DNA of 64,000 bases, taken from the NCBI GenBank assembly GCA_964494325.1, contig CAZBTJ010000004.1, positions 1-64,000 of the forward strand, written 5' to 3'. This stretch comes from JAIPFM01 sp964494325 (GTDB lineage: Bacteria; Planctomycetota; Phycisphaerae; Sedimentisphaerales; Anaerobacaceae). The notes under the pieces are model-generated. The model had not been told where the DNA came from, ran no database searches, and saw only the letters and a list, made by a program, of their open reading frames with translations. Made by a program: the position numbers and the translations under genes. This document shows positions 1 to 9,458 of this stretch, in pieces. Every line of letters starts with the position of its first letter. Position 1 is the first letter of the stretch.

Positions 1-2
1 GG

Positions 3-515
3 CGTGTCTGGCATCTTGAACCCTCCAAGAAGACACTCGAAGAGAGGTATAGTTCCTATCATCCACAAACGAGCATTACCGTCGCAGATCCCAAACAATC
101 CCAGTCTAACGTAGAACAATGTTACGCACATAGGCAAGGTGCTGGTGGCCTTTTTGCCATGGACATCCTGGCAAGACAGATTCAGGACGATATGCTGAAG
201 TTGATCAATCTCGGTATAAAGATCGACAAGGGAGCGAACATTGCCAAGGGAGCTGGGCTGGGAGTCGGAGTGATGCGAGCCCTTGGAGGGCACTGGCTTA
301 CAGCAGTGTTAGCTGGAGGGGCGGTTCTATTGGCTGGAGGCGTTGCACATGGAATCAAATATGTCAAGCTGAGACAGACTCAAGAAAAATGGAGGGGCAT
401 TCTGAATCAGATGAGTGAGCAAGAACGTATTGAATTCTTGACTGCACTTACTGAAGGGTACCCGCTGCTCTCCGGACAGTTTGTTTACATGTTGACTGCG
501 GGACTGGAATCCTAG
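3..515 (+). CDS. Hypothetical membrane-associated protein, 5' end outside window
   Basis: I do not recognise this protein. The first internal ATG is at 159, but the frame stays open without a stop back to base 3 and reads as plausible protein (charged, Tyr- and Gln-containing), and the 159 ATG lacks a clear ribosome binding site. I therefore call it 5'-truncated by the window edge, with about 170 codons visible. The middle part (roughly visible residues 78-115) is very rich in Gly and Ala with hydrophobic stretches, resembling a glycine-zipper membrane segment. The C-terminal third is amphipathic. Its TAG stop overlaps the stop of the convergent Cys-rich gene in the shared bases CTAG. It lies inside the integrative element and is probably cargo. 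Confidence 0.55.
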   Translation, partial: RVWHLEPSKKTLEERYSSYHPQTSITVADPKQSQSNVEQCYAHRQGAGGLFAMDILARQIQDDMLKLINLGIKIDKGANIAKGAGLGVGVMRALGGHWLTAVLAGGAVLLAGGVAHGIKYVKLRQTQEKWRGILNQMSEQERIEFLTALTEGYPLLSGQFVYMLTAGLES

Positions 516-964
516 GGTTGATTCTTCATAGGCCAGTTCTGGCAGTCCAGGCACACCGGTTCGACACGGTAGTTTTTTGTAGGATCGAAGTATTTCCGGT
601 TGTGGGGCAGCAACCGAAAACAGGATGAGCAAACCATCGTTCCCCGGGGCAGCCGCAACGGAACCCCTCGCGCAGGGCCGCGAAGGATCAAGAGCACGTT
701 CCCAGAAATTGACTTGCGAGTTGTGTAGCCCTTTGTTTGAGGCTTCTCCACCTCCCACCATCGCCGCTTTCGTTCCCGGCGCCGACAAGCCCGGCAAACC
801 GCATCAATACCGCCGGGGTTGCTATTGCGACCCCGAAAGTATTCAAGCGTTGCGGGCAGGATGCGAGGTCCCTCATGGTCCCAAACAACACACCGCATGT
901 GGCCCGGTGGTACGGGAAATCCATCGTCTGGGGCAGGTTTTTTTCGATAGCGTTTTTGCATCAT
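512..964 (-). CDS. Cys-rich protein with two zinc-ribbon-like modules
   Basis: A basic protein of about 150 residues with two related modules. The C-terminal one has a CxxC, then an LP-x-N-x-K-Y-F segment, then a second CxxC (CSSC ... CLDC). This is the pattern of small zinc ribbons often found in phage and HNH-associated proteins (family resemblance, not a match I can compute). The N-terminal module keeps the same spacing and the second knuckle (CRAC) but has only one Cys at the first knuckle, so it may be degenerate. An Arg-rich stretch (RRRERKRR) between them suggests nucleic-acid binding. The frame opens at 1099, but an AGGAA sits just upstream of a double ATG at 964/961, and the sequence before it looks non-coding, so I start at 964. 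It is the only minus-strand gene in the element. Confidence 0.5.
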   Translation of the reverse strand: MMQKRYRKKPAPDDGFPVPPGHMRCVVWDHEGPRILPATLEYFRGRNSNPGGIDAVCRACRRRERKRRWWEVEKPQTKGYTTRKSISGNVLLILRGPARGVPLRLPRGTMVCSSCFRLLPHNRKYFDPTKNYRVEPVCLDCQNWPMKNQP

Positions 965-1239
965 TGTGTTCCTAAATCTATTACGAGGTCGCGTGGGTGC
1001 ATTATGCGCGTAGGTACGTTGCGTTTCAATTTCGATTATGAGCATTTCAATCTCGACAATTACCATGTTTAGCCCACATGCAACGCCCCAGTGTGCCATG
1101 GTATGACTGGGGCTGTTTTCCGTTGACTTGCTTTCCCCTTGAAGGCATAATCATTTCTATGGTTGAAACATCAAATTTTTCACCAATCATTCGAGCCACG
1201 ACAGAAGTTGCACTTGGCGAGTCTTGAGGGAGAAGAATA

Positions 1240-1791
1240 ATGGACACCGAAATCCTTGGATTCACACTTTCGACTCTCATAGCTCAGACATTTGTTGAGT
1301 CAGTGGAGGATATTCAAGACATCATGGGAGAGTGTTTTCACGCTTCTTGGGATGAATACGCCGTGTTTCTCTTGTGGATCGCAGCACGACAAGTACGAGA
1401 GGTTCTGGCGGAGAATCTGACCACACCCACACAATACGCCATGTACGATGAATTTGTACGTTGGATTGCCATTCTGATCTCCGAAAACTATGACCAAACT
1501 AAGACGCAGCTGCTGCCGTTTATGAACGATAGATTCCTCCGATATGACAACGTCTGTGACGGCTATCCTACCGCAGAGAAGGATGAAGCGGAGGTCGCGG
1601 TCGCCTACAATTTCATCCTTGTTTGTACAATCGGCCCAGAAGATACACGTGACATTAAACAAGCCGAAGCCCGATATCTCGCACAGGCATCGACCGACGA
1701 TCAGGAGCGCCACATGGCGGCTGCCCTGCGACACTACCGGTCGTTCCGGGATAAGGCAAAAACCATCATCTCTCGGGCAATCGCGGAATGA
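1240..1791 (+). CDS. Hypothetical protein, element cargo
   Basis: An unrecognised, mostly helical and acidic protein of 183 residues. The start is supported by a GGGAGAAG ribosome binding site 5-7 bases before the ATG. No signal peptide, membrane segment or metal motif is visible. The first half is hydrophobic-helical with several Trp residues and the C-terminus is Arg/Ala-rich. It is separated from its neighbours by about 100-270 bases, so it may have its own promoter. Nothing in the sequence reveals its function. Position inside the integrative element makes an accessory role likely (inference). Confidence 0.55.
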   Translation: MDTEILGFTLSTLIAQTFVESVEDIQDIMGECFHASWDEYAVFLLWIAARQVREVLAENLTTPTQYAMYDEFVRWIAILISENYDQTKTQLLPFMNDRFLRYDNVCDGYPTAEKDEAEVAVAYNFILVCTIGPEDTRDIKQAEARYLAQASTDDQERHMAAALRHYRSFRDKAKTIISRAIAE

Positions 1792-1892
1792 CCTTCGTTC
1801 GAAATGATAGCACAGTCACGGCGCTGACCCTTTTGGGTCCCTGGGAGGCATTCATTTAGAAAGTCATGTAAGGAATATGGAGAAAGCTGATC

Positions 1893-2306
1893 ATGGGTCT
1901 TTTACGTAAAATGGCGTTGATGACGATGCCGGTGATGCGATTTGAAGAGACAGGCCGAGGCATAATGGCGGCTGCCGGATTGAGCCCGGATAAGGTCGAG
2001 CAGATCGTCAGAGAGCACCGGACTGAGATGTTGCAGTACCGCAAGGATACTTTGTGCTCTGCGACAAAAGCCGATGCGTACATGAGTCAGGTTGTGCAGT
2101 CTTGGCGTAAGGGAGAACTTGGCGCTGGATGGAAGAAGCTGGGGGCCTATTTCTGCCTCTTCTGTTGGACGGCTGGAGACGTTGCTCTGAGGATATATCA
2201 CCCCCCTTTTGAATACATCATGCGAACAGGTGATTCAATCTGGCAAGCATGTGAGGTACCAGAGGAGATGCGCGATACTATGAATGATCAGCTCAAACAA
2301 CGGTGA
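1893..2306 (+). CDS. Hypothetical protein, element cargo
   Basis: An unrecognised protein of 137 residues. A GGAG lies about 10 bases before the ATG. The N-terminus is Met-rich and hydrophobic but short, and a second hydrophobic aromatic stretch (around residues 82-95, with the motif YFCLFCW) could be membrane-associated. The rest is charged. It lies between two other unknown genes on the same strand with gaps near 100 bases. I can assign no function. Confidence 0.5.
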   Translation: MGLLRKMALMTMPVMRFEETGRGIMAAAGLSPDKVEQIVREHRTEMLQYRKDTLCSATKADAYMSQVVQSWRKGELGAGWKKLGAYFCLFCWTAGDVALRIYHPPFEYIMRTGDSIWQACEVPEEMRDTMNDQLKQR

Positions 2307-2392
2307 AAAGTAATGGAACAACAGGAAGCCAAAGCAGACCTTTTTTGTAGATTCTGTAGAGTAAGTGACCACTGTTCAGAAGGCGGTGAACG

Positions 2393-3544
2393 ATGAGCGA
2401 GAAAAAAGAACAATTTGAATTAGCCACAAGGATAAAGGATGTCTTGCAAAAGAGAGAGATGGGAGACTTTTTTCGTACGCAGCTCGACATTTTTCTTGAT
2501 TGGATTCGCAGGTGGGAAAGTGAGAACAAACGACCGCTATCACAACTTAGAGAGGGTGAGCGTGAACTCACTGATTGGATTGATAGAATCGCCGGCGTCT
2601 CTGGTGAGATGATCAGAATACAGTTTGGGCCTGACCCGCATCCTGAAGAGAAATCCAAACAATCCGATCGCTTGGCGCAGCTTGACAAAGAGAGAAACGC
2701 TCTCAAAATCAAGAAAACTGAGTGCGGTACAAAGATTGAACATCTCAAAGTTGAACTGCCGGATTCCCCATGGGATCAATATCGGTTATTCCCTGATCGG
2801 CCTGAGGATTCGGAATGGAAGATTGAGAGGCTTGCTAGAGAAATTGCCAGAAAACTTGCCCATAAAGAACGTCCAGAGCTATCAGATGGGGAAAAGCAAC
2901 TTCTGGATTTCATGTTCCTCGCCATTTTTCTCAACAAGAGTACTGATCGCCGTCTTGTGAAACACACCATCTTTGATTGCAGAAAAGACGTCGATGACAT
3001 CTGGGGGGATATGCGGGAACACTGGGGCTGGTGGCGGCCCGTCCTCTCACAGGCCCTCGGTAATGTGCGGTGTTATTTTGGTGAATCACTGAAGACAGAC
3101 GGAGCCGATACATCTCCAATATCTACGGCATCGCCACAAAAATCATCAGGAGAACTATCTCCGAAAAATAAACGCAAGCGCCCAACTAAAGCTGAAATGG
3201 CAAATCGTAATAAAACTGTCGCTTACACAGCAGGACAATTCAAGGTCAAACATGGGCGACTCCCCTCTGTAGATGAGGTTGCTGAAGAAACAAAACTAAC
3301 ACACCCACAGATACGTGCAACAGATGCATACAAGAATGGAAAGATTGCCAAGAGTTCCGCCAAAGTCTCTAGTGAAATTCTCAACGGTAGCGTTTCAAGA
3401 AGCCAATTCTTTGACGAAGGATCAGAACAGCACGGACGTGAAGCAAATAGGAGCAAAAGCGATCAAGCAGAAGTCGACGCTTTGATTGAGAAGCAAGCAC
3501 AAGACGACAGCAGCGACCACATACCCACGGAAAAGAAACACTAG
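2393..3544 (+). CDS. Hypothetical protein with coiled coil and sigma-like HTH segment
   Basis: A hydrophilic protein of 383 residues with an AGGCGGTGA ribosome binding site. A heptad-like, Lys/Glu-rich stretch around residues 95-125 suggests a coiled coil. Residues about 260-320 contain a Lys-rich linker, then a segment with the pattern GRLPSVDEVAEETKL, which resembles the helix-turn-helix of sigma-70 region 3 (typically G-R-x-P-T-x-x-E-I-A-E). The remaining C-terminus is polar and probably disordered. I infer a DNA-binding protein, not a real sigma factor, since no region 2 or 4 is visible. It ends about 200 bases before the replication operon of the element, from which it is separated by direct repeats. 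Confidence 0.55.
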   Translation: MSEKKEQFELATRIKDVLQKREMGDFFRTQLDIFLDWIRRWESENKRPLSQLREGERELTDWIDRIAGVSGEMIRIQFGPDPHPEEKSKQSDRLAQLDKERNALKIKKTECGTKIEHLKVELPDSPWDQYRLFPDRPEDSEWKIERLAREIARKLAHKERPELSDGEKQLLDFMFLAIFLNKSTDRRLVKHTIFDCRKDVDDIWGDMREHWGWWRPVLSQALGNVRCYFGESLKTDGADTSPISTASPQKSSGELSPKNKRKRPTKAEMANRNKTVAYTAGQFKVKHGRLPSVDEVAEETKLTHPQIRATDAYKNGKIAKSSAKVSSEILNGSVSRSQFFDEGSEQHGREANRSKSDQAEVDALIEKQAQDDSSDHIPTEKKH

Positions 3545-3558
3545 TCAATTCGATAAGT

Positions 3559-3728
3559 TTATCAAATCTTATCAACTGCTTATTGAGCATCTGCTATTTC
3601 CCCTACTCCTTCTAAATACATGCTATGCTGTATCTTGCGCACACTAGGCTTGCCACTCATTGACCCCTTTGTTGAATTCCAAAACCTTTCGATGGGAACA
3701 ATCCCAGGCTTATCAACAATTTATTGAA
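3559..3728 (+). repeat. Iteron-like direct repeats before the replication operon
   Basis: The 7-mer TTATCAA starts at 3559, 3569 and 3710, and the variant TTATTGA starts at 3580 and 3721, giving helical-phase spacing of 10-11 bases. The composite CTTATCAAC-N3-TTATTGA occurs twice, at 3568 and 3709. The second copy lies immediately before the ribosome binding region of the AlpA-like gene. Such spacing is typical of operators or iterons bound by a small HTH or replication protein (inference). The ~195-base interval between 3544 and 3740 holds no gene. Confidence 0.5.
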
Positions 3729-3739
3729 AGGTTTCAAAA

Positions 3740-3976
3740 ATGAAGACAGAACAGCAAACCACAGCCGAAGAACTATGGAAAGTCAAAAAGGTTGGGCAAC
3801 TGACAAATCAACATGAGCGAACTGTCTGGCGCATGCATGACAGCGGGAAGATGCCGAAAGCAGTTAGACCGGGAGGGAAGTCTGTTCGCTGGCGAAAAAG
3901 TGACATCCTGAAATGGATTGAGCTGGGTTGCCCCAATCGAGCAGAATTTGAAGCGGCAAAGGAGGTGACGCTATGA
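3740..3976 (+). CDS. AlpA/HTH_17-type small DNA-binding protein (excisionase-like)
   Basis: A protein of 78 residues with a winged helix-turn-helix of the MerR/excisionase type. Residues about 15-58 follow the pattern of recognition of a site, 'RTVWRMHDSGKMPKAVRPGG', then 'VRW' and 'DILKWIE', which is the classical HTH_17/AlpA layout. In phage satellites and integrative elements such proteins activate integrase or excise the element, or start the early operon (known of the family). It is the first gene of an operon: its stop overlaps the start of the primase-like gene by ATGA. Direct repeats lie directly upstream and could be its own operator. Confidence 0.8.
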   Translation: MKTEQQTTAEELWKVKKVGQLTNQHERTVWRMHDSGKMPKAVRPGGKSVRWRKSDILKWIELGCPNRAEFEAAKEVTL

Positions 3977-4917
3977 GTTCCCAAAACAAAGGCCGCTTCC
4001 CTGGCAGGACAACGGCCACATACAAACGACATTTCCACAATAAAATACCAGGACACAGATCACACGTCAAGCAACGATACGAAAGGATGGTACGTGTCAC
4101 AAAGCAGAATCCATGCCCTGTGTGCGAAAAACCGGACTATTGCCTTGTCGCCCCTGATGGATCGGCTGCAATATGCCCGAGAATTTCAGAGGGAAGTCTC
4201 AAGCGACTCGGTGATGCAGGCTGGCTTCATATTCTAATCCCCAGTAAGAACCACCATCGCCGAAATCAAATCACAATGCATACGTCGACCGAATCCTTGC
4301 CAGATTTTTCAGAGTTAGCACGGGCCTGCACTGCACATATTACAGCCAACCAATTGAATGAACTTGCTTGCCAACTGGGCGTGTCTGCAAGATCTTTGCA
4401 GCGCTTGGGTGTGGGAACCCTGGATGGACACGAATTTACATTTCCCATGAGCAATGCTGAGGGAAAAACCATTGGCATCCGAATTAGAACCGACCAAGGC
4501 CATAAGTACTGCAAGGAAGGTTCTAAGACAGGCTTATTTATTCCAAGGGGGCTGACGGATAAAGCCCCCCTGCTTGTGACTGAGGGACCGACTGATTGCG
4601 CAGCGGCCTTAGATTTGGGCTTTGATTCTATCGGCCGGCCTAATTGCAATTCACGCGTGAAGATGACCTGTAGCCTCTGTGTGAGGAGACAATCGATTGT
4701 GATCGTGGCTGACAACGACCCCAAACCGGATGGATCATGCCCTGGCGTTGACGGCGCCACAGCACTGGCAGAATCCTTGAGCCTGTACTGTCCGTGCGTC
4801 AAGGTGATCATCCCACCGATCAAGGATCTGCGTCAATGGCTGCAAGCTGGCTTGACTCATGATGATTTGCAGGCCGTTATTGACGGGACAGCCCCCATCA
4901 GGAGGGGCATCAGATGA
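3973..4917 (+). CDS. TOPRIM primase-like protein with N-terminal zinc finger
   Basis: A protein of 314 residues. Residues 48-70 hold a zinc-binding-like set (CPVC ... C ... C) similar to the zinc finger of DnaG-type primases. Residues about 197-260 form a TOPRIM fold: the conserved Glu lies in VTEGPTD and the DxD-type acid pair in VADNDPK. No RNA polymerase core of full DnaG length is visible, so this looks like the compact primase/TOPRIM protein of phages and plasmids that works with a separate helicase (family knowledge plus inference). The start is fixed by an AAGGAGGTG site and the ATGA overlap with the upstream HTH gene. A further ATGA overlap links it to the helicase gene. Confidence 0.8.
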   Translation: MSSQNKGRFPGRTTATYKRHFHNKIPGHRSHVKQRYERMVRVTKQNPCPVCEKPDYCLVAPDGSAAICPRISEGSLKRLGDAGWLHILIPSKNHHRRNQITMHTSTESLPDFSELARACTAHITANQLNELACQLGVSARSLQRLGVGTLDGHEFTFPMSNAEGKTIGIRIRTDQGHKYCKEGSKTGLFIPRGLTDKAPLLVTEGPTDCAAALDLGFDSIGRPNCNSRVKMTCSLCVRRQSIVIVADNDPKPDGSCPGVDGATALAESLSLYCPCVKVIIPPIKDLRQWLQAGLTHDDLQAVIDGTAPIRRGIR

Positions 4918-6587
4918 GTCAGATAACCATTGAACATCAACAAACCTGTACCACCAATCCAACGCGGGTAGTGTTGACCGTGAAGGATGGGGATAAGACA
5001 TTGCATGTTGACCAGCTTGATTTATCCAAAGTCGAAAAGCGAGAGAAATTCATAAAGGATCTGATCACGAAACTTCCTGGCCTCAAAGACAACATGGATG
5101 ATCTTGGTCAGCGACTCATTGACATGGCAAGTGAGTTGCTTGAGCAACCCCTGGTTGAGCGTGGCCTGGCAATCGACGTTAACCCGAGCAATATTGTGCG
5201 TCCACACCTTTTCTTTTCAAAGGCTGTATGTGGTATGTCTATTCCACAGATTCAGCTTGTGGGGGGGAAGCCAAGCGGGTATTGGTCGCAGTGCTTGCAG
5301 TGGGCTGATGGTAGGCGTGAATGTCGGAATCTAGAACAGCGGCTGGCTCTTCCAAACGATGAGAGCCTGTGGTTTTCTCCAATACCTTCAGATCCCGGAT
5401 TGACTGGAACATGCCTGTGGTCACGGCAGAGTCGGGATAGGTGGCTTGATGGGCATAAGCCAGCACTGGACAAGCTGATAATGGATCTCCTGAAGGCCAT
5501 CGACTATTTCTTGGTATTCCCACCCAATGAGGCAAGGGGATGCCTGATCGTTCTGGCATTATGGACACTGATGTCATACGTCTACCCCAATTGGCCTGCC
5601 ATTCCATACCTGTCGATTGGTGGACCCTTGGGCAGCGGCAAGAGCCGTGTTTTTGATCTATTGGCGAATCTGGTATTCCGCCCGATCGGATCATCCAACA
5701 TGACAGCCCCCTGCCTGTTTCGGACACTGGACTCACGCGGAGGCACGTTGCTTTTGGATGAAGCAGAGCGACTGCGAAGTCAGGGCCCTGAAGTGGCTGA
5801 AATTAAGAGCATTCTTTTGGCTGGATATAAACAAGGGCAAAAGGCTCAGAGGCTTGAAAAGGTTGGAGACTCTTTTGTTTTGGTCAGCTTTGATGTGTTC
5901 GGACCCAAGGCCATTGCCTGTATCAATGAACTACCACCTGCCCTGCTGTCTCGTTGCATACGTCTTTGCATGTTTCGAGCACCGAAGGCATCGCCCAAAC
6001 CCATGCGACGTATCGACAACTACCCGCGCTGGCAATCAATCCGGGATGAATTGCACTGCGTGGCTTTGGTCTACGGTCATGAATTCACGAGATTGGCACA
6101 ACAGCCGTTTGAGTGTGAAGGCCTGCACGGTCGAGATTTGGAGATATGGGGGCCCCTACTCCAACTGGCCCAGTTCCTTGAAAATCAAGGTGGTGTCCAG
6201 GATATCACGAGTGTAGTCACAGAATACGCACAGATGGCCTCAGCCCGTCAAAAGGAGGACTCCGTCCCTTGTGCTGATGAAGCCGTTTTGCAGGCCATGA
6301 CACACCTATTGAAACTCAATGCGCACGGTGTCAGGGCCTCTGATGTACTTGCACGAGTTCAGGAAGAGGAGCCCGCCCTGTTCAGCCGGTATACAGCCCG
6401 AGGCATTGGGGCCATTCTCAAACGATATGGCCTTCAGAGCGCACGCAGTGGAGGAAAAAGCTATTTCAGGCCTGATGACAAACAGTTGCAGGCTATACAG
6501 GATTCATATGGAATAGATCTTGGCCTTGAGCCTGTAGAACGTGCACTAAGTGCACATTGTGCACTTTCTAAGGGGTGTGAATCATGA
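4914..6587 (+). CDS. P-loop ATPase, probable replicative helicase of the element
   Basis: A protein of 557 residues. A Walker A motif GGPLGSGKSR lies near residue 238 and a Walker B LLLDEAE near residue 281, followed by a stretch with LSRC and an Arg-rich segment that could supply a sensor or arginine finger. This is the layout of the DUF3631/phage-plasmid helicase-like ATPases that accompany TOPRIM primases. The N-terminal 200 residues are unrecognised, and the C-terminal part (about 480-535) looks like a small winged helix. It overlaps the primase-like gene by ATGA, has an AGGAGGGG site, and overlaps the next gene by four bases, so the three are probably translated together. Expected role: replication of the element. 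Confidence 0.75.
   Translation: MSQITIEHQQTCTTNPTRVVLTVKDGDKTLHVDQLDLSKVEKREKFIKDLITKLPGLKDNMDDLGQRLIDMASELLEQPLVERGLAIDVNPSNIVRPHLFFSKAVCGMSIPQIQLVGGKPSGYWSQCLQWADGRRECRNLEQRLALPNDESLWFSPIPSDPGLTGTCLWSRQSRDRWLDGHKPALDKLIMDLLKAIDYFLVFPPNEARGCLIVLALWTLMSYVYPNWPAIPYLSIGGPLGSGKSRVFDLLANLVFRPIGSSNMTAPCLFRTLDSRGGTLLLDEAERLRSQGPEVAEIKSILLAGYKQGQKAQRLEKVGDSFVLVSFDVFGPKAIACINELPPALLSRCIRLCMFRAPKASPKPMRRIDNYPRWQSIRDELHCVALVYGHEFTRLAQQPFECEGLHGRDLEIWGPLLQLAQFLENQGGVQDITSVVTEYAQMASARQKEDSVPCADEAVLQAMTHLLKLNAHGVRASDVLARVQEEEPALFSRYTARGIGAILKRYGLQSARSGGKSYFRPDDKQLQAIQDSYGIDLGLEPVERALSAHCALSKGCES
6541..6567 (+). repeat. Three tandem 9-bp GTGCAC repeats
   Basis: Three copies of the palindromic hexamer GTGCAC at exact 9-base steps, each followed by an A/T triplet, lie inside the 3' end of the helicase-like gene. 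They are 280 bases before the promoter of the XRE gene. They could be operator half-sites, or simply a codon-level accident (they encode the ERALSAHCALS region). Only the pattern is certain. Confidence 0.4.
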
Positions 6588-6817
6588 GTTTTAGTGTTAT
6601 CGACTTCATTGATCAATTGGTCGAAGGGCCACCCAAGATCACTGGTGGCAGTACTCGACATGATATGAGCTTTGGACAGGCTGCGGAATACTTCGACCGA
6701 CTGGGCCTGCGATATGAATTGGAGGAACGTGCTGCCATCTTGGAGTATGACGGTGGCCTTGATCGGTATATAGCAGAGAATCAAGCAGTCAGAGAAATAT
6801 TAGAAAGGAACATATAA
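6584..6817 (+). CDS. Small hypothetical protein in replication operon
   Basis: A 77-residue acidic protein of unknown function. Its start overlaps the helicase-like stop by ATGA, and an AAGGGGTG site lies 7 bases upstream, so it is certainly positioned as part of the operon. No motif is recognised. The sequence contains 'FGQAAEYFDRLGL', which predicts helices. It may be an accessory replication or copy-control protein (inference from position only). Confidence 0.6.
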   Translation: MSFSVIDFIDQLVEGPPKITGGSTRHDMSFGQAAEYFDRLGLRYELEERAAILEYDGGLDRYIAENQAVREILERNI

Positions 6818-6822
6818 TATGC

Positions 6823-6851
6823 TTTACGTTGCGCATAGCACTTGGTATAAT
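6823..6851 (+). promoter_or_regulatory. Extended -10 promoter before XRE gene
   Basis: The sequence shows TTTACG at 6823-6828, a 17-base spacer, and a perfect TATAAT at 6846-6851 preceded by TGG (extended -10). A start point 6-7 bases downstream coincides with the ATG at 6858, implying a leaderless transcript, as known for phage repressor maintenance promoters. Confidence 0.6.
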
Positions 6852-6857
6852 CTAATT

Positions 6858-7069
6858 ATGGCGATAATCAACAGACTCTCAGAGGCAATTGAGCAAGCCC
6901 GTGTCAACGGTGTCAGTCGATACAAGATCTGCAAAGACCTTGATATTAACCAGGGTACCCTTCACCGTATCATGCATGGCACTGGTGGATGTTCGATCAG
7001 AAACCTTGAAAAGCTGTGTGACTACCTTAGTCTTGAGCTTAAGCCCAAGGACAAGAAAGAAGGTAAATA

Positions 7070-7070
<1 letters not shown>
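6858..7070 (+). CDS. XRE-family (Cro/CI-like) small regulator
   Basis: A protein of 70 residues that is almost entirely one lambda-repressor-like helix-turn-helix: RYKICKDLDINQGTLHRIMH forms helices 2 and 3, followed by 'NLEKLCDYL' as helix 4. The frame also has an ATG at 6819, but the extra 13 residues would be the translation of a good promoter, and relatives start near MAIINRL, so I use 6858. A 1-base TAATG overlap couples it to the integrase gene. It probably represses or times the element's integrase and operon (inference). Confidence 0.75.
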
Positions 7071-8698
<1,628 letters not shown>

Positions 8699-9082
8699 TA
8701 ATCCGTTACGAATACAAGGCAGTTCAATTATGTCGCCAGAACCTGGAACTTTGCAAGATTCCGCATCATGTCGAGTTCCTTCCGGCAAGCCCATAAGAAA
8801 CCGATTCAGAAAAGACGGCACAAAATCTGAACTTGCATACCACCGTTGTATCGTTAAAGACTACGATCAATCGTGGGGAATTATAGCAAGTGATCGCGCA
8901 GCTGGCAAGGCGAATTCTAATCAAAGCTCGATGTGATCGCTAATGCCTATAGGCTCACAGTTTCTATGGGCCGTTTGGAACAACTGGTACACATCGGTGA
9001 AAGTCTCTGGTTTGGTTAAGTGGTAGGCATCGTTGAGATAACTGAGAAGCGAAGCAACGTCCTTCTTGGACGTTGGCGTGTG

Positions 9083-9319
9083 CTAGAGATAGTGGGCAGG
9101 CAACTGGACAATACAATCCGCAATGAGTTCGGGGGTATCAGCATTGTTCACCACGATACCAAGAGGGAGATCTCGCTCTTTGACAAATCGTTTTAGAGCG
9201 GCCAGTTTTCGCGTGTCTGTTTTGATGCCATACTTGATTTCAATGGGGAGCAAGCCAAAGTCTCCTGACAGGATCAGATCGACCTCCGCTCCGTTACGGG
9301 TGCGATAGTAATGGTTCAG
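9083..9319 (-). pseudogene. C-terminal fragment of DUF4143-type AAA ATPase
   Basis: About 78 codons on the minus strand read as the C-terminal DUF4143 end of an 'ATP-binding protein' (AAA_14/DUF4143) family member: the conserved 'YYRTRNGAEVDLIL' and 'PIEIKYG' segments, followed by the usual 'LPAHYL' end and a stop. Full-length relatives have about 380-420 residues with an N-terminal Walker A ATPase; no trace of that remains upstream, where the frame loses similarity. Beyond the stop the same frame is open for another ~54 codons of uncertain meaning. The 760-base stretch between the tRNA (8684) and 9459 holds nothing else I can support. Confidence 0.6.
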
Positions 9320-9458
9320 ACAACACCTACGATATTTACTTGTGTCAATAGATATGTCGGCTTTTGTGACGGCCTGCTTTATTCTGTTTTTTAGCGATTG
9401 AGCAATGATTTTTCTGAATAGGATTCATTCAAAAAAACTGAGCCTTTTCAGTGAACTC

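Noticed and set aside
965..1099. N-terminal extension of the Cys-rich minus-strand gene
   Set aside because: The added residues come from a degenerate repeat of ATTTCAATCTCGA-like DNA and no ribosome binding site precedes the distal ATG; the proximal double ATG has one.
8730..8936. 68-codon plus-strand open frame after the tRNA
   Set aside because: No ribosome binding site, no recognisable protein and odd composition; probably chance.
9123..9308. 61-codon plus-strand open frame
   Set aside because: It is the antisense shadow of the DUF4143 remnant, which is clearly the real coding strand.
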